64,000 nt of DNA from Echinicola soli (GTDB taxonomy: Bacteria > Bacteroidota > Bacteroidia > Cytophagales > Cyclobacteriaceae), in NCBI RefSeq assembly GCF_006575665.1, contig NZ_CP041253.1, positions 4,129,001-4,193,000 of the forward strand, in the 5' to 3' direction. Positions 18,523 through 27,370 of this stretch are shown here, piece after piece. The first letter of the stretch is position 1. Each line of letters starts with the position of its first letter. The notes beneath the pieces were generated by a model, which was not told the DNA's origin, searched no databases, and saw only the letters and a program-made list of their open reading frames with translations. The translations under genes and the position numbers were made by a program.

Positions 18523-18837
18523 GATCAAGCGGAAAAGTTGGGGGGATTAGGGTTGGTTTCGATAGCACGCAGATAAATAAGATTTACGCTGATTTTTTAT
18601 AATAAACGCGATTTAAAATACCGTCATAGCGAGGAAGTATAGCCTGTCCCGAGCTATCGGGAACGTGGCAATCCCGTACTAAGAAAACGAGATTGCTTCA
18701 CTCCGTTGCTCTGCATTCGTATGACGGATTTATACTGATTTTATAATCTACACATTACTATTGCTAAATTAAAGAGAAATATGCTTACCAAAACCACCTG
18801 GAAATCTCTCATCTTCCAGAAATATTGCTTGGTCCTC
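18523..18837. repeat. Interrupted copy of the 183-bp intergenic repeat
   Basis: The ends match the tandem units at 24023-24388. The left part GATCAAGCGGAAAAGTTG...TTCGATAGCACGCAG and the right part TATTGCTAAATTAAAG...CTTCCAGAAATATTGCTTGG are both present. Between them sits a palindromic element (18621-18727) absent from the other copies. A further unit start (GCGAAAAAGTTGAGGG) follows near 18843. The remainder of the gap to 19186 holds no gene that I can see. Confidence 0.8.
18621..18727. repeat. Palindromic REP-like element
   Basis: The element starts CCGTCATAGCGAGGAAG and ends GCATTCGTATGACGG, so CCGTCAT/ATGACGG are its terminal inverted repeats. The interior CTGTCCCGAGCTATCGGGAA and GAGATTGCTTCACTCC match the element at 48328-48445. 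It interrupts a copy of the 183-bp repeat, so it probably inserted later. Confidence 0.75.
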
Positions 18838-19186
18838 AAAATGTGCGAAAAAGTTGAGGGCATGAATCCCTTTATTTCAATAGGATTTCTTTTTTGTTTT
18901 TTTGCCACAAAGATTCTAAGACCCAAAGCTGTTTGTTTTCCATGAAATTTGGAATCCGCCTACAAAACACCTCGTGTCTTGGCGACATCGTGGCGACATA
19001 CCTAATGAATATAAATCTTCCCCCGCCCTCATAAATATTGATTGATCCTGTATTTGCCTTTAATTTTTCGCTTTATCCAACTTTATTTTTTACCAATAGT
19101 CAACAAAGAGGCTATATTGTTTCCATCAGTCCTCCATTACTCCGTATCTTAGGGAGCTTCAGATCAGTAACCAAAACCACCCAACT

Positions 19187-19954
19187 ATGAAAAATAGATT
19201 TACTTATATCTTAGTGTTATTCGTTTTTGTCTCCATAAAATGGGGATATGGACAGACTAGAGATGTTTTTGAGATCAAGATCTATCATGTCAGCACCACC
19301 TCACAAGAAACTGCTATCGATCAGTTTCTGGAAGAAGCTTATATTCCAGCAATGCACAAGAAGGGGATCGCGCACATTGGGGTCTATAAGCCATTGGACA
19401 GGGATAGTCTAGCAGGCAAGCGTATATATGTCTTCACGCCCTATCAATCGGCAGAAAATTATATAGAGATCGCTTCTACCTTCCATTTAGTCGACTTGCC
19501 CCATGCCGGCTCCTATCAAAAAGCGTCACATGACGAAGCCCCTTATGATAGAATAGAAACGATACTTTTAAAGGCCTTTAGCGGTATGCCCCATTACGAT
19601 GTCCCAAAACTAAACGGTAAAAAAAGCCAAAGAATCTATGAGCTCAGAAGTTATGAAAGTCCTACAGAACAGTTATTTCACAATAAGGTGGACATGTTTA
19701 ACAGTGGAGAAATCACTATTTTTGATCGCTTGGGATTCAATGCGGTTTTTTACGGAGAAGTCATCGCAGGCTCCAAGATGCCCAATCTCATGTACATGAC
19801 CTCCTTTGACAACATTACAGCTGAAAAAGCCGCTTGGAAGGCCTTTGGAAGTGATGAGGCCTGGATAACACTCAGGGATGATAAACACTATCAAAACAAT
19901 GTCTCCCACATCGATATTACACTCCTAAAACCGGCAAAATATTCTGAGTTGTAA
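19187..19954 (+). CDS. NIPSNAP family secreted protein
   Basis: A 255-residue protein with a signal peptide ending GYGQ and two tandem ferredoxin-like NIPSNAP domains. The first begins VFEIKIYHVS (about residue 27), the second RIYELRSYESPTEQLFHNKVDMFN (about residue 149). NIPSNAP domains are dimeric alpha/beta-barrel folds; the bacterial secreted forms have no settled function. The gene converges with the next one, with 32 bases between stops. Confidence 0.88.
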   Translation: MKNRFTYILVLFVFVSIKWGYGQTRDVFEIKIYHVSTTSQETAIDQFLEEAYIPAMHKKGIAHIGVYKPLDRDSLAGKRIYVFTPYQSAENYIEIASTFHLVDLPHAGSYQKASHDEAPYDRIETILLKAFSGMPHYDVPKLNGKKSQRIYELRSYESPTEQLFHNKVDMFNSGEITIFDRLGFNAVFYGEVIAGSKMPNLMYMTSFDNITAEKAAWKAFGSDEAWITLRDDKHYQNNVSHIDITLLKPAKYSEL

Positions 19955-19986
19955 GAATAGAATCGATCCCTAAAGATAGGACTGCC

Positions 19987-20577
19987 CTATTCCTTGGGAG
20001 GGGTGATCATAATATGCGCCCGGTGTGTCCCAGGATCCATAATCCAAGGCATGCCGGGTGCTTCGGGTCTAAGGGGAAGCCCTGTACTTTCTCGTGTAGC
20101 ATAAGGAATATAAACCACATACCTAAAGCTCCCATTTTCCACCTCGCCATTGCTCCAGTTCACATCCTTTTCATCTGCAGAAAATACATAAAGGGTAGCG
20201 CCATTATCAGGCATTTTGAGGATCCCTTCTTTCACCTCCTCTTCCCTAGTATCAAAAATTTCCCGAAAGGTTTTACCTTCTTTTTTCAGCTCCCTTCCCC
20301 GTGCCATAAATGCCTCCAGTTCCTTTTGATAACACGCTACATTCAAGCCGTCTTTATCGGGATCATCTCCTGTGCAGATCATTTCATTTTCCCCTTCTCT
20401 CAGAACAGTCAGTTGGCCCTCAGCTCCATAACCATATACCATGGCTCCTTTCCTGCTCTCTTCCGGTGCCGCCAAAACGGCCATTTTTATTTGAATATCC
20501 TTTGGTGGAATGATTTGCTGGCCATAGGACGGTAAATTTATTGCAAGGACAAAACAACTAATTAGCAATGATTTCAT
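19987..20577 (-). CDS. Secreted hypothetical protein
   Basis: A 196-residue protein with a clear signal peptide ending PSYGQ. I do not recognise a named domain. The middle (NEMICTGDDPDKDGLNVACYQKE) has two cysteines and an acidic loop that could bind a metal or form a disulfide. The C-terminus (PGMPWIMDPGTHRAHIMI) is tryptophan- and histidine-containing and looks conserved. A periplasmic or secreted location is likely; the function is unknown. Confidence 0.75.
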   Translation of the reverse strand: MKSLLISCFVLAINLPSYGQQIIPPKDIQIKMAVLAAPEESRKGAMVYGYGAEGQLTVLREGENEMICTGDDPDKDGLNVACYQKELEAFMARGRELKKEGKTFREIFDTREEEVKEGILKMPDNGATLYVFSADEKDVNWSNGEVENGSFRYVVYIPYATRESTGLPLRPEAPGMPWIMDPGTHRAHIMITPPKE

Positions 20578-20688
20578 AGCGATTGGATTAGGATGGAGTA
20601 TAATTTAACTATCTTTTCTGCCAATTCACAAACATCCCTCGAAGACTTATTGCCTAACAGCCCTAGGTGCCAGAAGAAATCCTATTGA

Positions 20689-21213
20689 CTATTCGTCAAA
20701 CATCCCCCTCATTTCACCCAAAATTTCCTCGATTTCTTGTTTTTTGATATCATATTCCTGATCGTTTGCACTGTTGTTCTGAAAATGTTTCCAGTGCTTT
20801 TCCGCTTTGCGAATGACCCGTGGAGTAATCTCAAATTCAGTATAGTCAAGATATTCCTTCGCCAGCAGTGATGCTTTAAAATTACCAAAAAGATAAACAC
20901 GAAGGATATCCACGAATTTGTCACTTAAGTCAAACCCTTCCAAGGATTGGACGAAGGTACCATTGCGCATTTTGTTTTGCTTATCATGGATCACTTCGAG
21001 CAGCGGATCGAGTGCTGCGTCGTTATTCTCCATGGCCGCTAAGCCTCTAGCTGCCAAGTAGGCACTTTCCATATCCTCACCTTTCAGCACTTCCACCAAT
21101 CTCTCCAGCACTTCCTTTCCTCCAATTTCAGCAAGTTGATCCGCGTAGTTAAACGCTTCCTCTTCCTGCTTATCACACATTTTTTGGATCAATAAGTCAA
21201 TATCTTGAGCCAT
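20689..21213 (-). CDS. HEAT-repeat-like protein
   Basis: A 174-residue acidic, all-helical cytoplasmic protein. The stretch IGGKEVLERLVEVLKGEDMESAYLAARGLAAMENNDAALDPLLEVI reads as two HEAT-type helical repeats (split here only for description, residues about 30-75). HEAT repeats mostly mediate protein or RNA contacts. It is divergent from the VLRF1-like gene, 79 bases apart if that gene starts at 21293, so the two may share regulation. Confidence 0.75.
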   Translation of the reverse strand: MAQDIDLLIQKMCDKQEEEAFNYADQLAEIGGKEVLERLVEVLKGEDMESAYLAARGLAAMENNDAALDPLLEVIHDKQNKMRNGTFVQSLEGFDLSDKFVDILRVYLFGNFKASLLAKEYLDYTEFEITPRVIRKAEKHWKHFQNNSANDQEYDIKKQEIEEILGEMRGMFDE

Positions 21214-21292
21214 GTTTCTTATTTTTTTCGGTACTTTGACAAAGATAATTGGTTATTTGATAAGCATACACAGAAACGGAAATTTCCTCTCC

Positions 21293-21988
21293 ATGAATGA
21301 AAAGTTGATCTCAGCAACAGATTGTCAAGTTTTGGTCGAAAAGTTAACATCATTGGTAGATGAAGTAGTGTTTGATAACGGGAAAAACACCTTGTATTTT
21401 TATAAAGACACACAGAAATGCGTGCAGATGAGGCTCCCCATATTCTGGAACTCTCCCGAAAAGATGTCTCTAAACCAGCTGGAAGAAACCAATTATATTC
21501 TTCTCATCATACGATCAGGAATAGCGGCTGTTGGTTACTTTGAAAACGGAGAAAACATTGACCATAAGGTTTTCAGGGCCTATATGGTCCGTAAGAAACA
21601 AGGAAAAAGCCAAATCAAACACCTCAAGACAAAAGGTAAATCCAGGGCTGGATCACGAGTACGATTAGCTGAAACCCTCGCATTTTTTGAAGCGATCAAC
21701 TCACGATTAAGGCATTATTTTGAAGAATTTAGGGTGGATAAAATCGGTGTAAGTTATGCTACGACATTGGTACCCTATGTATTTGGGTCAAAAGTAGCCC
21801 CCCCATTTACCAAGGAAGATCCCAGAATCTTTAAGATCCCAAAACATATCGCCAATCCCACCTTTGAGTCTCTTCTGGAAACCAATCTATTCATGCTTAA
21901 AGCAACCGTCAAGTATGAAGATCATATGGCTGCGGTAATTGTGTCGAATCAAGACACTACTACGGATGATGACCTTGAAGATTGGTAA
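21293..21988 (+). CDS. VLRF1/Vms1-like release-factor-fold protein (putative peptidyl-tRNA hydrolase)
   Basis: A 231-residue protein. The ATG at 21293 (MNEKLIS) is preferred to 21212 because the earlier frame overlaps the divergent gene and adds unlikely sequence. Residues 91-107, HKVFRAYMVRKKQGKSQ, closely match the core of the Vms1/ANKZF1 VLRF1 domain, where an invariant Gln (here Gln107, in GKSQ) takes the place of the eRF1 GGQ motif. A basic linker and AGSRVRLAE (119-127) follow, matching the AGSxLRRYNE-type segment. Family members cleave peptidyl-tRNA on stalled, split ribosomes. Bacterial VLRF1 relatives have been proposed from sequence analysis. That this one rescues stalled ribosomes is inference. 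No zinc finger or ankyrin part is present. Confidence 0.75.
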   Translation: MNEKLISATDCQVLVEKLTSLVDEVVFDNGKNTLYFYKDTQKCVQMRLPIFWNSPEKMSLNQLEETNYILLIIRSGIAAVGYFENGENIDHKVFRAYMVRKKQGKSQIKHLKTKGKSRAGSRVRLAETLAFFEAINSRLRHYFEEFRVDKIGVSYATTLVPYVFGSKVAPPFTKEDPRIFKIPKHIANPTFESLLETNLFMLKATVKYEDHMAAVIVSNQDTTTDDDLEDW

Positions 21989-22130
21989 TGATAAATCTTG
22001 GTTGATTTTGTCGCCATTATTTATAAATCATTACATAATTGAGACCAATAAAACCACAATTGTGATGTTTGAGTGGTAATTTTATTGTTTAAGGTTATAA
22101 TTCTTTTGGTACTCTTCAAACCAACAAAGC

Positions 22131-23567
22131 ATGAAATCATTTGTAATGGCATCGCTAATGTTGAGCTTTTTTTGTCTCAGGGCATTTGGCCAAAGCAATC
22201 ACTATTGGACCAGAAATTACGGAAGTGAATCCATGTTGCTGAACGGGTCTGTCATTGGAGGGGTCACGGATTTGGGGGCGGTATATTATAATCCCGCCAG
22301 ACTGGCCATTACAGACAATCCTGCCTTTATCATCAGTGCCGATGTCTATGAATTAAACGCATACAAAATAGAGGATGCGATTGGCAATAGAAAGGACTTA
22401 ACACAATCGTCCTTTGGTGGAGCTCCTTCCCTAGCTGCAGGAACCGTGGATATGAAAGGAGACTCAAGATCCACTTTTGCCTACGCCATATTATTGCGGT
22501 ACAATAGCGATTTTGGCTTTTCGTATCGGGATGAGGTAACCCGGAACATCTTGCCAAATGTCCCGGGAGATGAACTATTCGAAGGGGAATTGAAAGTGAC
22601 CAATAACCTAAAAGACCATTGGTTTGGGGGAAGCTGGGCCTATACGCTCAAGGATAATTTTAGTATCGGGGTCTCTTTGTTCGGTTCAAGGGCAGAAGCT
22701 TCGAAGGGAAACATGTTTGACATGACTGCATTGGATATAAATAATGATATCAGCAAGTATAATTATAACCGTGCATATTCATTCCAGAGTTATGGCATTC
22801 TGGCCAAACTGGGCGCCGCCTATTCCACCGAAAGGATGGATTTTGGCATGACCATTACCACACCCAGGGCACATATATTCGGATCAGGAGACTACAGTTA
22901 CAACCTGTACTTTGCTGCACCAGATGAAAGTGGCATTGAAGATATTTATGCCAATAGTTACCAGAGTGACTTGGAAGTAAACCTTAAATCTCCCTTATCC
23001 ATTGGACTGGGTGCCAGTTACCATATTGCCGAAAATAAAGTCATCCATTTCAGTGGGGAATATTTTGGAAAAATCAGCCAATACAACATCCTAGAGGCTT
23101 CCCCACATGGGATGCAAAGCAAACCGGACTCTACTATCTATTTTACCCTTATGGACAGCCGTAAGAGCATCGCCAATGCTGGCATCGGTGTGGAGTGGTT
23201 TCTGAATAAAAAAGTGAGCTTTTACGGTGGATTCAGTACTGACTTTAATGCTGCAGCAGACAATACCGTAAGCTTCGTCACCCAAGAGTCCACGGCTACT
23301 AATTTATCCTTTGATGCCAATTTTTATCATGTGGCAGGCGGTGTATTGCTGAAATTTAAAGGGGCTGAATTTACGTTGGGAGCTACCCACACAAGTGGTC
23401 AAACGGATTTTGATAAGCCCATCAATTTCCCCTCAGATAATGATCCTTCCGTAGTGGATATTGCGAATGACGGAAGGATGCTCTGGGACCGCTGGCAATT
23501 TATTGTTTCCGTCTCTGTACCCTTCCTTAAGGATTATGTAGACAAGCTGGAGGACAAGATATTTTAA
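22131..23567 (+). CDS. FadL/OmpP1-like outer-membrane beta-barrel protein
   Basis: A 478-residue protein with a signal peptide ending RAFGQ. Near the N-terminus GGVTDLGAVYYNPARLA matches the hatch region of the FadL/OmpP1/TodX family. The rest shows alternating amphipathic strands typical of a 14-strand barrel, ending in hydrophobic strands. FadL-type channels take up fatty acids or other hydrophobic molecules. The substrate is not evident here, and it has no fatty-acid gene neighbours. Confidence 0.75.
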   Translation: MKSFVMASLMLSFFCLRAFGQSNHYWTRNYGSESMLLNGSVIGGVTDLGAVYYNPARLAITDNPAFIISADVYELNAYKIEDAIGNRKDLTQSSFGGAPSLAAGTVDMKGDSRSTFAYAILLRYNSDFGFSYRDEVTRNILPNVPGDELFEGELKVTNNLKDHWFGGSWAYTLKDNFSIGVSLFGSRAEASKGNMFDMTALDINNDISKYNYNRAYSFQSYGILAKLGAAYSTERMDFGMTITTPRAHIFGSGDYSYNLYFAAPDESGIEDIYANSYQSDLEVNLKSPLSIGLGASYHIAENKVIHFSGEYFGKISQYNILEASPHGMQSKPDSTIYFTLMDSRKSIANAGIGVEWFLNKKVSFYGGFSTDFNAAADNTVSFVTQESTATNLSFDANFYHVAGGVLLKFKGAEFTLGATHTSGQTDFDKPINFPSDNDPSVVDIANDGRMLWDRWQFIVSVSVPFLKDYVDKLEDKIF

Positions 23568-23620
23568 ATATCTAGCGCTTAACAAGATAAGGCACTTTCT
23601 TCATTTTTTTCTTAAAATCG

Positions 23621-23652
23621 TTTGGGAAGGTAATCGTATCCATATATATTTG
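23621..23652 (+). promoter_or_regulatory. Promoter of the tRNA-Thr genes (Bacteroidota type)
   Basis: TTTG (23621-23624), a 20-base spacer and TATATTTG (23645-23652) fit the TTTG-N19/20-TAnnTTTG consensus read by the Bacteroidota primary sigma factor. The first tRNA begins about 105 bases downstream. Confidence 0.75.
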
Positions 23653-23757
23653 CACTCGCAATACGGGGAAAAGCCTCGATATTTCCATCTAAAATGGATT
23701 GATAAGCAGAGAATTTCATAGCAAAAAACTTGGTCTGCATTTTATTTTAGAATAAAC

Positions 23758-23830
<73 letters not shown>

Positions 23831-23882
23831 CAAGTAATTATGGAAAAGCCATAACGCTAAAAATAATTTATGATTAAAAAAT

Positions 23883-23955
<73 letters not shown>

Positions 23956-23956
23956 C

Positions 23957-23986
23957 AAGGCAACCAATATTTGGTTGCCTTTTTTT
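23957..23986 (+). terminator. Terminator of the tRNA-Thr transcript
   Basis: AGGCAACCAA/TTGGTTGCCT is a perfect 10-base stem with a 3-base loop and a T7 tail. Confidence 0.92.
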
Positions 23987-24022
23987 ATGGATTATATCTT
24001 AAAACTGGATATAGGGTCAAGC

Positions 24023-24388
24023 GGATCAAGCGGAAAAGTTGAGGGGATTAAGGTTGGTTTCGATAGCACGCAGATGATGCAGATTAATAAGATTTGCGCT
24101 GTTTTTTTCATACTGGAGCACGCATTCCTATTGCTAAATTAAAGCGAAATATGCTTACCAAAACCACCTGGAAATCTCTCATCTTCCAGAAATATTGCTT
24201 GATCCGGTCAAGCGAAAAAGTTGGAGGGATTAGGATTGGCTTCGATAGCAAGCAGACGGTGCAGATTAATAAGGTTTGCGCTGTTTTTTTTCATACTGGA
24301 GCACGCATTCCTATTGCTATATTAAAGCGAAATATGCTTACCAAAACCACCTGGAAATCTCTCCTTCCCCAGAGATATTGCTTGGTCC
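24023..24388. repeat. Two tandem 183-bp intergenic repeats
   Basis: Unit 1 (24023-24205) and unit 2 (24206-24388) share the same order of blocks: AAGCGGAAAAGTTG, TTCGATAGCACGCAG, CATACTGGAGCACGCATTCC and ATGCTTACCAAAACCACC. The distance between equal blocks is 183. An interrupted third copy is at 18523-18837. The gap 23987-24725 holds no gene. Confidence 0.92.
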
Positions 24389-24575
24389 GTTGATTATGGG
24401 AATAATCCTCCATTGGCGTGGATCGGGTTTTAGTGTAAATTTGTGGGCATTGGTCAGGTAATCGATACCAAAACCTAAATCGGTTTGCTAGACTGTTTAC
24501 CATAGGCGTTGCCCAGGGTTATGGATATATCGCCATTTCAAGTCTTGATTTATCTCCTCTTGGCTTTCAAATTTT

Positions 24576-24699
24576 AAAAAATCAGCGAAAATCTGCCCAA
24601 CCGGGGCGGATCAGCGTTATCTGCGTTCCATATAAAATAGCTTCAGCTCTAACTGACGCTTAACAGGTATACCCATCCCCCAACTTCTCCGCTTGTTCC
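24576..24699. repeat. Inverted partial copy of the repeat family
   Basis: CCCCAACTTCTCCGCTTG (about 24678-24695) is nearly the reverse complement of CAAGCGGAAAAGTTGAGGGG at about 24028-24047. AATCAGCGAAAATCTGC...CAGCGTTATCTGCG reads as the inverse of the AGCACGCAGAT...GATTTGCGCTG part. The two tandem units and this inverted piece together span about 680 bases. Confidence 0.65.
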
Positions 24700-24725
24700 A
24701 ATGTTAACAGATCGTAAAATACCTT

Positions 24726-24757
24726 AAAAAAAAGTGGCTGATATAAATCAGCCACCC
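24726..24757 (-). terminator. Terminator of the DUF349 gene
   Basis: On the minus strand GTGGCTGAT/ATCAGCCAC forms a 9-base stem with a short loop, followed by eight T. Confidence 0.92.
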
Positions 24758-24783
24758 CTAAATTCTAGTAAGAAAAAACTCAC

Positions 24784-26649
24784 CTAAAACTCTCTCAGAA
24801 TAGACAGTTTTTTCTTCAGCTTATCGATTTCTTCTTCCGCTTTTTCAATTTTTTCATCAAACTGATTTTTTAATTTATCCGCGGTCCTGGAAGAGGCAAA
24901 GAACTCAAGGTTATTTTTCCAAAGTGTAATATTGTTTTCGAGATCAGAAATCTGCTTCCTGATACCATGTTCCTTCTTATTGAATACTCGATCACTGTTA
25001 GGATCACCTTGGATTTTATTAAGGTTTAACCTGAACAAGAACTCTTCCCTGTTCTCTCCATCAGTATCCAGTTTTTTCACACAAGTTTCCACCGCCTCAT
25101 TAAATTTACCGGCTATTTCCTTGATATTTTTACGGGGAACAAAACCAACAGCATTATACTCTGCTACAAGCTTTTCGAGGTTTTCTACGGTAAATTCATC
25201 ACCCTCAGGTAGTGCTTTTATCTTTTCACAAACAGCTTCCTTAAGCTCTAAATTCTTATCGAATTCCTTATTGATTTCTTTATTGGCCTCCCTCCTGCTA
25301 TCAAAAAACGTATCACAGGCTGTTTTAAATCTCTTATAAAGATCATCGCGGACCTTCTCTGGTGTTGGCCCGAGCTTTTTCCAGTCTTGCTGAAGCTTAA
25401 TAAGGGCATTGGAAGTGTTCTGCCAGTCTGTACTGTCCTTTAGCGATTCTGCTACTTTGATGAGTTCCTCAGCTTTCTCTTTGTTGATCCTTCTGATTTC
25501 ATCAAGTTCTTTAAAGAATAGGTTTTTGTTATGGAAAAATTGTTTGAAGGCACCCCAAAAGCCCCTGTTGATCTCTCTACCACACTCTCTGGGCACTGGA
25601 CCAATGGCCTCCCATTCCTTTTGGATCGCTAGGATTTCCTTGGTTTTGACATTCCATTCCTTGATGCGATTGGCCTTGAAGTCCTTAAAAGCATCAAGTT
25701 TTTCTATCAATGCCTCTTTCTTTGTTTGATTTTCCTTAAAGACTTCTTTCTGGCTCTCGTAATAGGCCTTTCTCTTGGCATAAATCGCATCTGAAGCAGC
25801 CTTAAAACGCTGCCATACAATCTCCTGCTCTTCTCTGGGTACTGGGCCGATGTGTTTGAATTCATCATGAAGTTCATTTAAGGCCCTTATGGCTGTTCTT
25901 AAATCTTCCTCCTTATCCAGGGCTTCCGCTTTATCGCATAGCTCCAGTTTACCTTCCAGATTTTTCTTCCTGTCGAGCTCTTTTAATTCAAAGTAAATAC
26001 TCCTATTGTCATAGAAGCGATCCATTAGGGCATTATAAGACGCCCAAAGATTTTTATTTTGCGCACCAGGAACTGGGCCGATATTTTTCCATTCCTGTTG
26101 GATTTCTTTTATGGTGCTTATGCTGTGCGTGGTTTCTTCTCCATCCACTAGCTCTCTAAGTCTTTCCAGGATTTGGTTCTTGGCATATAAGTTCTTCTCT
26201 TTTGCCTCCTCCTGTTCTTTTATTTGAGAGCTCCTGCGGTTTTTAAACTCCCCGTACAGCGCAAAGAACATCTTATCATCTTCACTCTGCTTATAGAAGA
26301 AGTCATCTTCAGCGCCACCATCATTTATAAAACTCTTTAGCGCTTCTTCTTTTTCCTTATTGAAGTGATCTTCTTCAAAATGAGTTTTGATATCGTTGGC
26401 GACATGATCTTCCTTAATATATTTACCCTTTTCTATCAACTCTTTAAGTGCTGATAGCAGCTGTTTCTTACTGAAATTTCCGTAATCTACATGATGCTCC
26501 TCTTCCTGATGATCATCTTGATCATGATGCTCCTCCTCCCCATCTTGACTCGATTCACTTTTCGATTCCTGCTGATTACCCGAATCAGTATTTTCTACCT
26601 GCTGTTGGGTCACCTTGTTTTCTTCTGATATTTCTTTATCGTTCTCCAT
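24784..26649 (-). CDS. DUF349 repeat protein
   Basis: A 621-residue cytoplasmic protein with an acidic, His/Glu/Asp-rich N-terminus (about residues 25-55) and about five DUF349 repeats. Each repeat carries the core W-x-x-I/L-G-P-V/T-P (WKNIGPVPG, FKHIGPVPR, WEAIGPVPR, WKKLGPTPE and a divergent AVGFVPR). The C-terminus is a coiled coil. DUF349 proteins are widespread in Bacteroidota; their function is not settled. It precedes yqgE by 55 bases on the same strand only in the sense of order (yqgE is transcribed first), so co-transcription is possible. Confidence 0.92.
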   Translation of the reverse strand: MENDKEISEENKVTQQQVENTDSGNQQESKSESSQDGEEEHHDQDDHQEEEHHVDYGNFSKKQLLSALKELIEKGKYIKEDHVANDIKTHFEEDHFNKEKEEALKSFINDGGAEDDFFYKQSEDDKMFFALYGEFKNRRSSQIKEQEEAKEKNLYAKNQILERLRELVDGEETTHSISTIKEIQQEWKNIGPVPGAQNKNLWASYNALMDRFYDNRSIYFELKELDRKKNLEGKLELCDKAEALDKEEDLRTAIRALNELHDEFKHIGPVPREEQEIVWQRFKAASDAIYAKRKAYYESQKEVFKENQTKKEALIEKLDAFKDFKANRIKEWNVKTKEILAIQKEWEAIGPVPRECGREINRGFWGAFKQFFHNKNLFFKELDEIRRINKEKAEELIKVAESLKDSTDWQNTSNALIKLQQDWKKLGPTPEKVRDDLYKRFKTACDTFFDSRREANKEINKEFDKNLELKEAVCEKIKALPEGDEFTVENLEKLVAEYNAVGFVPRKNIKEIAGKFNEAVETCVKKLDTDGENREEFLFRLNLNKIQGDPNSDRVFNKKEHGIRKQISDLENNITLWKNNLEFFASSRTADKLKNQFDEKIEKAEEEIDKLKKKLSILREF

Positions 26650-26704
26650 AATATCCTATGAGTACTTCTTTCCAAATATGCTATAAACAAAAGTAATAAA
26701 TAAT

Positions 26705-27286
26705 TTAATTTAATCTTGGGTCAATAGGATAATTTGCCAACACTTGGAAATCACCACCCATATTCCTCAACGCCACCCTCCAAAGATCATCTGGTGCAGA
26801 GGTAAAAATAGCCTCCGCATCAGTATCTTCACATATTATCCAAGTCTTCTCCGCCAATTCCTCCTCTAGCTGGCCACTGGACCATCCGGAATACCCAATG
26901 AAAAACCGAAAATGGTCTAAGTTTATCTGACCGGATTTATATTTCATTACAAACTCCTCAAAATTTCCTCCCCAATATAAATCCTTTGCCAGCTGTACGC
27001 TGCCTTCAATGACTGCTTCTCCCCAATAAATAAAATGGAGTGTATTTTGCTCCACAGGTCCACCTACAAACACCTCCATATCCAAAAAATCAAGTTCATC
27101 CAATAAATCCTTAATCCGCAGAATGGATAGTTTGTTCAATACAAGGCCAAAGGATCCATTTTCATTGCTCTCGCATAACAACACAACAGACCTTACAAAA
27201 TTCTCATCTTGTAAAAACGGCTCTGATATTAGCAAATGTCCAGATTTGGGATTTATGTGCTTTTTTTCTTCCATCAAAATATTCAT
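26705..27286 (-). CDS. yqgE: YqgE/AlgH family protein
   Basis: A 193-residue protein starting at the ATG at 27286; the open frame extends to a TTG at 27295, and another ATG lies at 27274. The family marks are GHLLIS near the N-terminus, SFGLVLNK, VGGPVEQNTLHFI and FIGYSGWSSGQLEEEL. YqgE/AlgH proteins are cytoplasmic, with a two-domain alpha/beta fold. AlgH was linked to alginate regulation, but the biochemical role is unknown. It is divergent from pdxH, 84 bases away. Confidence 0.93.
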   Translation of the reverse strand: MNILMEEKKHINPKSGHLLISEPFLQDENFVRSVVLLCESNENGSFGLVLNKLSILRIKDLLDELDFLDMEVFVGGPVEQNTLHFIYWGEAVIEGSVQLAKDLYWGGNFEEFVMKYKSGQINLDHFRFFIGYSGWSSGQLEEELAEKTWIICEDTDAEAIFTSAPDDLWRVALRNMGGDFQVLANYPIDPRLN

Positions 27287-27370
27287 GGTATTCAACTTTT
27301 AATATAGGTCAAAATTTCATAAATGCAATTAGTAATAGTACTTTTATGATTATAATATTCTGATTTTATT

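Noticed and set aside
24094..24393. 99-codon open frame with an internally repeated product
   Set aside because: It is simply the translation of the two tandem 183-bp repeats; the frame stays open because the repeat length is a multiple of three.
24023..24699. CRISPR array
   Set aside because: Only two long units, no short regular repeats with unique spacers and no cas genes nearby.
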